This document shows positions 1 to 7,342 of a stretch of 35,495 nucleotides of DNA, one piece after another (the first letter of the stretch is position 1; the number at the start of each line of letters is the position of its first letter). A model generated the notes under the pieces. The model was not told the origin of the DNA. It worked only from the letters and a program-made list of their open reading frames with translations, and made no database searches. Source of the stretch: Pedobacter westerhofensis (GTDB taxonomy: Bacteria; Bacteroidota; Bacteroidia; Sphingobacteriales; Sphingobacteriaceae); assembly GCF_900182595.1 (NCBI RefSeq), contig NZ_FXTN01000022.1, positions 1 to 35,495 on the forward strand. Reading direction: 5' to 3'. The translations under genes were made by a program, and so were the position numbers.

Positions 1-95
1 GGTCAGTTTGCACCGAAACAGAGGGGTCAATTTGGAGCGGAATAGAACGTCAGTTTAATTGCGGAATGATAGGGTCAGTTTTGCCGAAACTCCCA
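1..95. mobile_element. End of an IS21-family-like insertion sequence
   Basis: Read on the minus strand, this stretch is a tandem array of diverged units of about 20-22 bp, each a TTCGG/TTCCG core followed by a few A-rich bases and a (A)CTGACC or TTGACC tail. Units are seen near 74-90, 54-68, 26-45 and 1-20. Arrays of such repeats at the tips, bound by the transposase IstA, are typical of IS21-family elements (family knowledge). The tip appears to be near 94-95, where the plus strand reads CA before native gene sequence resumes. No istA or istB is visible, so the body of the element lies left of the window or is gone. The family call rests on repeat style only. Confidence 0.6.
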
Positions 96-1103
96 ACCTA
101 TCGCACCAAGCCCTAGAATGAGTATCTTCTTTTCTGTCAAACTATCGGAAAGCTTTCCTCTGCCAAAAAAATAGTTATAACTGCTATTTTTCGTTTCTTC
201 CCACAAGATAGGCTGATCCTTTAATTTCCAAGCATAATGCCTGGTGCCTTTAATGCGTTCAATATAATTCGGAAATTTACCTTTCTCTATAGTTATCATC
301 TCCCAATGAATTTCTGATCCATTGACAATGGGGTAGCCCAAGAGTAATGTAAGCTTGCCATAAGTAATATCAGAAAGACTGCGCTCCGTAGATCGCAAAT
401 AATCCAGGAACTGATAAGAAAAATATCCTGTCAGTTCCTCCCAGTTTTCTATTGCAAATCGCCTATTCCTAATGGGCGGTTTATCCATAAAAAGATAGAT
501 ACCCTGATATTTCTCCATAGCGTTATACATTCCACTCCACTTACAGGAAATCTCTTTTTTTCCGGCCTCAACAGATTGCAGGATGTAAGTCCTTGTGACC
601 ACATCTTTGACTTTTCCTGCTTGCAGTTCTGAAAACTCAATTTTTCCAAAATCTCCATTTTTAAAAGAATGATCGAGTTCAGTAAACAGCATCACAGATT
701 TAACTCCATTCACCGCAGATGTGGGAACTACAATGTGTTCATAATGGGGATCGACTTCCTGCTTAATCAGGTACTTTAGCATCCAAGCTTTCAAAGCCCC
801 GAAATCCAGTAGCAGTTTTTGCGCTAAATCAGGTGAATGAAGGGTGTGGACACAAATTGAACCATCCCAGTTTACATGGTTGGTCTCAATCAATCCCTTG
901 TTGATGAAGCGTATCGTTTCAGAGTCATGAAATTTCTGGGGATACTGTGAGAGGATTATTACCTCAAATACCTCCGTGCGATCTTCCACAGTAACTGTCA
1001 CAATACCTTTGATGGTTTCGTTGTTTTCATCGAAAGGTATTGTGATTGCTACATCTTCTAATCGGGTTACGAAATCACTGATTTGCGTTAACCTCTCCAT
1101 CAT
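75..1103 (-). pseudogene. cap2: CBASS Cap2-like E2-E1 protein, truncated by IS insertion
   Basis: The ORF has 342 residues, where Cap2 proteins normally have about 600. Residues 1 to about 160 are an E2-like (ubiquitin-conjugating) domain with a candidate catalytic cysteine, C84, in the stretch NWDGSICVH. Residues about 325-336 begin a ThiF/E1 domain with the nucleotide-binding loop ILGLGAIG. Right after G336 the frame runs into the IS21-type end and stops after WEFRQN, so the adenylation and catalytic-cysteine parts of E1 are missing. In type II CBASS, Cap2 attaches the C-terminus of the CD-NTase to target molecules and so primes it (family knowledge). The ATG overlaps the stop codon of the upstream CD-NTase gene (TAATG), so the two were translationally coupled. 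Loss of activation is inferred. Confidence 0.85.
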
Positions 1104-2059
1104 TATCCAAACCTTGTTGCTGGTGGTACAGAAAATCCTGCATTGCTAGAGCTATACTGATTTTTACTTTCTTCCTCTATCGGAAATTTATCATTCAAAG
1201 GAAAATAAATCTTAATATTATCGCTATTGTCTTCAATGCGGTCTATCATGTATTCCATATCAGAACTCATGTTCGACTTATCCCAATCACTCAATGAATC
1301 CGCAACCTCATTGCCTCCATTGCCCGGATCAGGCAGAGAAACCGTTTCAACATTGTCTTTGATGTACTCCATCACGATCTTTAGCTTATCCCAAAGACTA
1401 CCGGAGACATCCTTTTTATCAAATGCCTTAATGGTGATCAGTTCGATAAAGAAAGACTTAGGAATCTTATTATTGTGTATCTTCCAAATCTTTAAAAGTC
1501 TGATTATCTTGCGAAGATCTACCTTATTTGCATTTTCCTTAATATTGGAAACCTGGGCGCTAACATTACTTCTAATGTAATCACTTCCCGCCTCCATTTT
1601 ACCGAATTGATAATACACATAGAGGTTAAGTTTTTTATCATCTTTATATTGATCATTGTTTAGCTCCCTTCCAGGCACCACATCGACTTTAACTACATCG
1701 TTATCATCATCAGCATAAAACTCAATCCCAATAGAAACTTTCTGCTTGCGTACAATTGCCTCGCCACTGTATTTTTCATTCAGAAAATCATAAACACTTT
1801 CGTACATTTCTTTAAGTGTAGAAAATGCATTCCGCTTAAAGGGAGCCATTAGATCGAAATCAAACTTCTTGTTTACAGCGGTGTTTTTAGCGTACGAGCC
1901 AGAGTTAAACGGATCATAAATTTCAACGCCATAATTATTCTTCAAAGCTGTTACTATTTCATCCCGCTTGTTCTTGTGCTTAACTAATAAAGCTTCTTCC
2001 TTACTGATCCTGTGTGTAATTAAAACATCATTAAGGTGATTAGTTCTGTTTGTTGCCAT
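1103..2059 (-). CDS. cdnA: CBASS CD-NTase (cGAS/DncV-like nucleotidyltransferase)
   Basis: A cyclic-oligonucleotide synthase of 318 residues. The polymerase-beta-type active site is visible: GSY at 54-56, the first two metal-binding aspartates in DFD at 67-69 and the third at D126 (KVDVVPG). The protein ends in a flexible, Ser/Asn/Pro-rich tail closing with ATRFG. A C-terminal glycine is what a Cap2 E1-E2 partner needs for thioester formation and conjugation (CBASS knowledge), so tail and partner fit. The synthase would make a cyclic di- or trinucleotide when phage is sensed, to switch on an effector. No effector is in view, and it would lie beyond the IS. The start at 2059 has a strong Shine-Dalgarno-like GGAGGTG (2064-2070), unusual for Bacteroidota. 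The exact CD-NTase clade cannot be told by eye, so the symbol is provisional. Confidence 0.88.
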   Translation of the reverse strand: MATNRTNHLNDVLITHRISKEEALLVKHKNKRDEIVTALKNNYGVEIYDPFNSGSYAKNTAVNKKFDFDLMAPFKRNAFSTLKEMYESVYDFLNEKYSGEAIVRKQKVSIGIEFYADDDNDVVKVDVVPGRELNNDQYKDDKKLNLYVYYQFGKMEAGSDYIRSNVSAQVSNIKENANKVDLRKIIRLLKIWKIHNNKIPKSFFIELITIKAFDKKDVSGSLWDKLKIVMEYIKDNVETVSLPDPGNGGNEVADSLSDWDKSNMSSDMEYMIDRIEDNSDNIKIYFPLNDKFPIEEESKNQYSSSNAGFSVPPATRFG

Positions 2060-2253
2060 TTTTCACCTCCATGCTTAATAATTCAACTATTAATCTTAAA
2101 AACTGAGGTTTGACTCGCTCAGAGGGGCTTAACACCCAATTTTTCTTAGGAAAATTCTCCATGTCTTTGTTATTAAGTTAAGCATACTTACATCACTCAT
2201 ATGCCAGTGTTGGTTCGGACAAATGGATTTTTCTTGTTTGCCAGCGTAAATAA

Positions 2254-2284
2254 TTTGAATAAATGAAAACTATTTTTATCTTTG
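2254..2284 (+). promoter_or_regulatory. Orphan Bacteroidota-type promoter
   Basis: TTTG at 2254-2257, 19 bp, then TATCTTTG at 2277-2284, which matches the Bacteroidota consensus (-33 TTG, -7 TAnnTTTG). The same -7 octamer and spacing precede the tRNA-Lys at 20014. No ORF follows it rightwards for 900 bp, so it may drive an unrecognised RNA or be the remnant of a lost gene. Confidence 0.5.
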
Positions 2285-2914
2285 CGCCGTTAATTAAGAA
2301 AATAACCATCGAAAGCTATCCAGCTTTCTTGCCTTGATTGTAAGCCTGCATCGATCGACCAAAATTTCTGCAAGCCCATTCTGATAATCAATCACAGTGC
2401 CAGTCAGCAATTTGTCAGTCAACTATAAATCACAGTAATAATTTGCTAATAAAATTGGAATAATTTTTGATGCCCAAGGTAAAACCAGATTTATTGCTAA
2501 AAATATTACTACAGTAAGGAAATACTTCTACATTCTTCCTCGTTTGAAATTGCATAAAATACTTTGAGTTCTTTTGTGAAATATTTTATTATTTATTTAT
2601 ACACACCTCACTGTCAGATATTTCATTTCATTTGAAATGTTTTCATGACAAAAATGGATATTTTGTCAGTCAATATTGAACATAGCAGTTCGGGATTACA
2701 TATAAAAATGGAAAAAAAATCATTGATGATAGCTTATACTATAGCAATTGTGCATCACCCGTAAAGAATAATTTTGGTGGAGAGGTTAAGTTTTTTGAAA
2801 GAAAAAAATGTTGTTTTATCCGTATTCGAAAGAGTCAAAATGAAATTTTGTGATCTTATAATAAATCCATATCTTCAACAATAGCAATTGCAACTAAAAA
2901 ATACAGACAAAAAG

Positions 2915-2932
2915 GTGAGTGATTCGGTGAGT
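2915..2932 (+). repeat. 18-bp island-end repeat, left copy (candidate integrase arm sites)
   Basis: The 18-mer is GTGAGT-GATTCG-GTGAGT, a direct repeat of a hexamer spaced by 6 bp. An identical copy lies at 20191-20208, between tRNA-Lys(TTT) and the integrase. Both copies are close to a tRNA-Lys 3' sequence (58 bp from it here, 102 bp there). It could be a pair of integrase arm-type sites at both ends of related islands, or the crossover site itself. The sequence alone does not decide. Confidence 0.6.
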
Positions 2933-2983
2933 CGCTTTTCAAAAACCGTCCAGATAGCCCTTAAACGCTGAAAAGTGAACGAA

Positions 2984-3006
2984 GTTCACATCCCAGCGGG
3001 ATCACA
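2984..3006 (+). repeat. tRNA-Lys 3' fragment, putative att remnant
   Basis: 2990-3006 is a 17-bp exact copy of the 3' end of tRNA-Lys(TTT) at 20072-20088. With the preceding GTTC, 21 of 23 positions match. No other part of a tRNA can be folded here: upstream there is instead a 6-bp hairpin (GTGAAC-gaa-GTTCAC, 2975-2989). A duplicated tRNA 3' end followed at once by a terminator is the usual right junction of an island inserted in a tRNA gene. The intact tRNA for this island would lie left of the window. Confidence 0.65.
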
Positions 3007-3034
3007 AAAGCCTCAATGCAAATTGAGGCTTTTT
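3006..3034 (+). terminator. Rho-independent terminator after the tRNA-Lys fragment
   Basis: Stem AAAAGCCTCAAT (3006-3017) pairs with ATTGAGGCTTTTT (3022-3034) over a 4-nt loop, ending in a T-run. It directly abuts the tRNA fragment, as expected for the original terminator of the tRNA gene. Confidence 0.75.
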
Positions 3035-3180
3035 GCGTTAAAAAACTTCCTCAAATTCGATTGAATTTACCATCTATTTCAAACAATTCTAAAAATACAT
3101 TTTGACGCTAAATCAAAAACTGTAAATTAGAGCTCTATTATCCTACATTAATCAATTTTATTTTTCAATTGCTAAAAATT

Positions 3181-3597
3181 ATGGGCGCTTGGGACTGCGG
3201 AATATTTGACGATGATACAGCATACGATTTTGATGGAGAAATCAAAAATAATGCAAGAGTATTCTTTAAATCTTCTTTTGAGAATGCGATATTATCAGAA
3301 TATTTAGAATACGAAGAAGGCCATGCTGTTATAGTGTCTGCAGCATATATTGATAATCTCGTGAATGGAACTGAATATAGAAATGATAATGAAGAACTTA
3401 ACGACGAAAGTAATGTGAATGTATTCGGATCTTTGCATAAAGATTTAGAAGTTGAAGACTTAAAAATTATAGCTGTAGACGCCTTGAAAAAAGTAATTGA
3501 TAAAAATTCAGAACTAAATGAACTGTGGACGGAAAATGAGGAACTTTATCCAAAGTGGAAACAGAATATTTTAGATATTATCCATAGACTCAGTTAA
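3181..3597 (+). CDS. DUF4259 family protein
   Basis: The start was placed at the ATG at 3181, giving MGAWDCGIFDDDTA, because family members begin with MGAW(G/D) and a run of acidic residues after F; a TTG four codons upstream is the only alternative. The protein has about 138 residues, is acidic, mostly helical by appearance, with no signal peptide or membrane segment. The molecular function of DUF4259 is unknown. It stands alone between the island end and the HepT/MntA pair, and converges with hepT over a gap of about 37 bp. Confidence 0.75.
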   Translation: MGAWDCGIFDDDTAYDFDGEIKNNARVFFKSSFENAILSEYLEYEEGHAVIVSAAYIDNLVNGTEYRNDNEELNDESNVNVFGSLHKDLEVEDLKIIAVDALKKVIDKNSELNELWTENEELYPKWKQNILDIIHRLS

Positions 3598-3634
3598 TCC
3601 GAACATATAATCGGGGTTTACTTTCGGCTAAAAT

Positions 3635-3973
3635 TTAGTGCTCTAAAATAATGTCACTGATATCATTCTTTAGATCTGGGAGCTTAGATACAATAATGTC
3701 CCAAAAGATATCGTAATCTATTCCAAAATAATCATGAATCAGACGATTCCTTGTTCCTGACATTTTTCGCCACTCAATGTGAGGATACAATAATTTGAAA
3801 TCAGGATCAACTTTATTGCTAGCCTCACCAATAATTTCAAGGCTTCGTACCAAAGCTCGTGAAAGAATCGGGTCATTAATTACATCTTCCTTAGTTTTCC
3901 CTGTTGTGGAGTCAATAACGAAGGAAGTCTCCTCTAGAATATGCTTTAACAGTTCTATATTAGAAGGAAACAT
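3635..3973 (-). CDS. hepT: HepT-like HEPN toxin (DUF86)
   Basis: 112 residues, the usual size of HepT. The HEPN ribonuclease motif RX4HXY is complete: R75, H80 and Y82 in RNRLIHDY. In characterised pairs the toxin is an RNase, and the partner MntA silences it by adding AMP units to the motif tyrosine (family knowledge). It lies directly downstream of mntA, with its ATG inside the last 14 bp of that gene, so the two are translationally coupled. All key residues are present, so the toxin looks intact. Confidence 0.88.
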   Translation of the reverse strand: MFPSNIELLKHILEETSFVIDSTTGKTKEDVINDPILSRALVRSLEIIGEASNKVDPDFKLLYPHIEWRKMSGTRNRLIHDYFGIDYDIFWDIIVSKLPDLKNDISDIILEH

Positions 3974-4271
3974 TTTCAGCTTGGTTCAAAATATGTGGAC
4001 CAATATATTTACTAAGAGATTGTGGAGTGACAACTTCAACTCTTCTGCCTAACAGGTCCTCCAGGAAAAATGACAAATCCATAAAATTATCATAACTCTT
4101 TTGTTGCGGGTCAAATTCTACTAATAGGTCTACATCACTATCAGCATGTAATTTGCCAGTAATGAAAGATCCAAACAGGCTTAAATTTAAAACACCAAAA
4201 GACCTCAACTTTTGACCATTGGCTTTAAGTAGAGATAATAATGATTGCTTATTTTGAACCGCCGCATGCAT
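3960..4271 (-). CDS. mntA: MntA-like antitoxin nucleotidyltransferase
   Basis: Minimal nucleotidyltransferase of 103 residues. Counted from the ATG at 4271, the signature GSF-x9-DSDVDLLV is at about 34-51 (GSX10DXD motif), the active site for ATP-dependent AMPylation of HepT. The ATG at 4271 (MHAAVQ) is preferred over a TTG two codons upstream. It is the first gene of the antitoxin-toxin operon and overlaps hepT by 14 bp, the normal order for this type VII-like system. The pair probably acts in phage defence or island/chromosome maintenance, which is inference. Confidence 0.87.
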   Translation of the reverse strand: MHAAVQNKQSLLSLLKANGQKLRSFGVLNLSLFGSFITGKLHADSDVDLLVEFDPQQKSYDNFMDLSFFLEDLLGRRVEVVTPQSLSKYIGPHILNQAENVSF

Positions 4272-4482
4272 ACCCAAAGATAATCAAAATTTCAGCACAA
4301 ACAAGATTCTAATACCGGGCATCATACTAAGAACCTAATTTAATTGACCAAGGTTGAAATCTTGGCAATGATTGACATCTGTAGTTGAACTCCTCATCCT
4401 GTAAAGTGGCACATTCCCTAAATTATAAATATTTATAGTCAAGGAAGGTATCTATTTCTTTGACTATAGATATTTATTTAAT

Positions 4483-4908
4483 TTAACTTGGATCAAATTC
4501 TACAATCCACTCTATCCCATATTTGTCTCTGAACATTCCGGCGTATGTTCCCCAGGGGCTATCGCCTATCGGCCCTTCAACATCCCCGCCTGCCGATAGT
4601 CCGCTAAATATCTGATCAGCCTCTTCCCTACTTTCTGCATTCACTACGATCTTTGACCGGTTTTCGCTTTCGTTTACCGGGCCCATAAATGCAGGGACAT
4701 CGTTCGCAATCAAGACATTATTTCCGCCGATAGGCAAAGCGATGTACATGAGTTTATCTGCATCATGTTCTGCTATGGGAAAATCATCTGTAGCCAGCTC
4801 TTTGAAACGAACGATTTTCGTGAACTCTCCACCGAAAACCGATTTGTAAAAAGTAAATGCTTCTTCGGCATTGCCATTGAAGTTAATCCAGGGATTGATT
4901 GTTTTCAT
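4483..4908 (-). CDS. VOC-superfamily protein (PhnB / glyoxalase-like)
   Basis: 141 residues opening with INPWINFNGNAEEAFTFYKS, the hallmark of the PhnB-like branch of the vicinal-oxygen-chelate family (often annotated 3-demethylubiquinone methyltransferase-like), and closing with YGIEWIVEFDP. Two beta-alpha-beta-beta-beta halves are recognisable. Most members are of unknown substrate. It stands alone with its own upstream region and ATG at 4908. There is no operon partner to suggest a role. Confidence 0.82.
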   Translation of the reverse strand: MKTINPWINFNGNAEEAFTFYKSVFGGEFTKIVRFKELATDDFPIAEHDADKLMYIALPIGGNNVLIANDVPAFMGPVNESENRSKIVVNAESREEADQIFSGLSAGGDVEGPIGDSPWGTYAGMFRDKYGIEWIVEFDPS

Positions 4909-5242
4909 GATATTTATCTTTGAGGGTTAAAATTCCTTTGTCAATGTTGTCAGCAGATTGCCGGGATTGCTTATTCAGCTCATCCTGAAAGCTGGATCAG
5001 TATTTAACGACAAGATATTCAATTTTTCTTAAACTGTATTTGTAACGATTTAAACATAATCGCATTTGATTTGGAGTTGCAGGCGGAAAACCAGACATTG
5101 GAACAATAAGGACTAAATGATAAAGATCTTGACCAATAGCCTGTCTTTCGATGATATGCTAAACAGTAGCAAGTCAACTATTTGTTGAGAGCTTAAGATA
5201 AATCACAATAACTAGAACCACAGATAAAACAAGAATATTAGA
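4909..5242. other. Intergenic region between divergent genes
   Basis: This 334-bp gap separates the divergent VOC and thioredoxin genes and must hold both promoters. No ORF, hairpin terminator or perfect TAnnTTTG promoter stood out. Confidence 0.4.
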
Positions 5243-6370
5243 ATGCTAAAATTTGCGCTCACTACACTGGCATGTTTGCCTACTATCCTATTTGCCCAAA
5301 ATTCAACCTTCACCGTTCAGGGTAATGTAGGTACCATGAATGCCCCGGCTAAAGTCTATCTGGAGTACCAAAAAGATAAGCAGAAATTTATTGACTCTGT
5401 TGAGTTGAAAGATGGAAAGTTCAAATTCACCGGCCGAACCGGCCTGGTGCCTGCCGGTGCGTACCTCACTTACAATCCCAAGGGAACAGGTCTCGCTGGC
5501 CATAAAGATTATAAATATATCTACATAGAGCCTGGTACGATCAACGTGACCACATCCGATGTGCTGGCACATGCAAAAATTGACGGGCCGAAAACCAATA
5601 CTGAAAATGCAATTTACCGCACTGCATTACAGTCGGTAAACGACGGTTATAAAGCTATGGCTGAAAAGGAAAAGGCCGCCGGCGACCGGGCTTCCACTCC
5701 TGAGTTTATCAAACAGGCTAAGCTTGAAGAAAAAGCCCTAGACAAAATGGAAAGCGACATCAGTATGAATTTTATTAAGGCTCATCCTGACTCATTCATC
5801 AGCTTGGATGCTTTACAAATGTTTGCCTACAGTGCAGATTATAGGGAAATCGCTGATTTATTTAACAGCATGACTCCGGAAATCAAAGCTTCTCCGGAAG
5901 GTGCAAAGTTTGCAGCAATACTGCCAAGACTCAAAGCGGTGGCTTTAGGCGCGACAGCACCTGAATTTGCTGAAGCTGATACTGCTGGTAATGTAGTGAA
6001 GCTGTCTTCTTTTCGTGGTAAATATGTACTAATTGATTTTTGGGCCTCATGGTGTGGACCCTGCCGCGCAGAAAACCCTAATGTGGTTAAAGCCTATAAC
6101 AGTTATAAAAACAAAAACTTTACGATTATCGGCGTATCACTTGACCGTCCAAATGCAAAAGAGAACTGGCTAAAGGCTATTCACAAAGATGGCCTCACCT
6201 GGACCCAGGTGTCTGACCTTAAGTTCTGGGACAGCAAGACAGCTGGCATGTATGGCGTAAGGGCTATTCCGCAGAATTTTCTTGTTGATCCAAATGGTAA
6301 AATTGTAGGTAAAAACCTGCGCGGTGACGATTTGAACAATAAACTGGCGGAACTATTAGGGAACATTTAA
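5243..6370 (+). CDS. TlpA/ResA-like thiol-disulfide oxidoreductase with DUF4369 domain
   Basis: 375 residues. Residues 1-19 are a signal peptide ending in LFAQ, so the protein is exported to the periplasm. Residues about 22-110 form a DUF4369-type beta domain (FTVQGNVG...). A helical linker follows to about 230. The C-terminal AhpC-TSA/redoxin domain (about 240-375) has the redox motif WCGPC with cysteines at 271 and 274 and a cis-proline loop in AIPQNF. Such proteins reduce disulfides in exported proteins or cytochrome maturation clients (family knowledge); the client here is unknown. No lipobox is evident, unlike many relatives. It is a single gene without operon partners. Confidence 0.88.
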   Translation: MLKFALTTLACLPTILFAQNSTFTVQGNVGTMNAPAKVYLEYQKDKQKFIDSVELKDGKFKFTGRTGLVPAGAYLTYNPKGTGLAGHKDYKYIYIEPGTINVTTSDVLAHAKIDGPKTNTENAIYRTALQSVNDGYKAMAEKEKAAGDRASTPEFIKQAKLEEKALDKMESDISMNFIKAHPDSFISLDALQMFAYSADYREIADLFNSMTPEIKASPEGAKFAAILPRLKAVALGATAPEFAEADTAGNVVKLSSFRGKYVLIDFWASWCGPCRAENPNVVKAYNSYKNKNFTIIGVSLDRPNAKENWLKAIHKDGLTWTQVSDLKFWDSKTAGMYGVRAIPQNFLVDPNGKIVGKNLRGDDLNNKLAELLGNI

Positions 6371-6473
6371 ACTTCGCCCGGACCTTCCAGGCGGCATAAA
6401 TTTTAACAAATGCTATTCCATCTTACGATCTGAGCTCTTTCTGATTTAACTGAAAATTCATTATTTTTAGATC

Positions 6474-7202
6474 ATGAAGAAAGGCTTTGTTATTTGTATC
6501 GCCAAGGCCCTGATCTGTATCACATGTCATGCTCAAACACCGGATGCAAAAGCCGATAAGTACCTTGAAATTCTTCTCGCTGAAACGGGAGAAGTATTCT
6601 ATTATAATGCTACCAACTACCTCTTGGTCCAGAAGGTGATCGAGAAATATCACCGAATGCCATATGACGCATGGCTGAGGCAAGTACAGTTCCCAGCCGC
6701 AGGTATGAAAAGTACATTTTTCGCGAATTCTGATCAGGTCATAAATAACAAAGCGCCCAGTTATTCTTACTATTATCGTGACCCTTTAACTGGCGCACGT
6801 TCAGAAAGAAATCACTTACGCCAAATCCACGAAGTTTTCCCCGTTATGATGCACGCTGATGCAGGCGCTTTCAGTACGGCGCGTGACCTTAGCAGCTGGA
6901 TATCGGCACTTAAAAGTGGGCGTCTTTTAAATAAATCCCAGAGCATCGCCAGTTTGTGGAAACCGGTGCGGTTAAACAACGGCCGCACTGAGGGGTTTGG
7001 CGATGCTTTTACTGGTTATGCTTTGGGATGGCCAACGATGCAGCGCAGTGCCTACCCTGCTGTCACAGCTATTGGCGGTGGCAGATGCGCAGTCATGGTT
7101 TATCCCAAAGATGATCTCAGCATCATCCTGCTGACCAACTTAAGCGGCTGCGCTCCCCAAGAAATGGCAGATGTGATTGCAGGATATTATTTAGGGCGCT
7201 AA
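6474..7202 (+). pseudogene. Serine hydrolase (beta-lactamase family) lacking its catalytic core
   Basis: The ORF has 242 residues where relatives have 350 or more. It has a signal peptide (about 1-21, ending CHAQ), then about 20 residues, then jumps straight to the YxN region (FYYNATNYLL). The segment that should carry the nucleophile motif SxxK is absent. YxN reads YNA instead of YSN, and the third motif reads AIGGGR rather than HxG/KTG. The rest (PAAGMKST, DAGAFSTARDL, GYALGW) matches the family well. An in-frame deletion that removed the catalytic part is the simplest reading. The protein may still be made, but it should not be a hydrolase. Confidence 0.7.
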
Positions 7203-7342
7203 TACAGTCTCATCAGATATTTTAGCAAAAACGCGGGTTATCTTTTTGATAACTGTCATTATAAAAATGATATGCAGGTTTAATGATTTTTCGTAAATTA
7301 GGGGATAACATATCGACATAGTCACATTTCATCAGAAGGTAA

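Larger units (their letters stand above)
2060..3180. other. Gene-poor, AT-rich island end
   Basis: About 1.1 kb with no convincing ORF on either strand. It holds the CD-NTase leader, a strong promoter-like sequence pointing right (2254-2284), a short hairpin AAAGCT-atcc-AGCTTT near 2313, the shared 18-mer at 2915, a tRNA-Lys 3' fragment at 2984 and a terminator hairpin. Nothing protein-coding was recognised in it. Confidence 0.6.

Noticed and set aside
2975..2989. Perfect hairpin GTGAAC-gaa-GTTCAC as a truncated tRNA arm
   Set aside because: It overlaps the tRNA 3' fragment but pairs with sequence that is not a tRNA; no D-arm or anticodon arm could be built.
3960..4052. Plus-strand ORFs opposite hepT/mntA (for example 3795-4052)
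   Set aside because: Antisense shadows of genes with clear catalytic motifs.
4406..4420. TGGCAC near 4409 as a sigma-54 promoter
   Set aside because: No TGC/TTGCA element at the required 5-bp spacing follows, so it is not a -24/-12 promoter.
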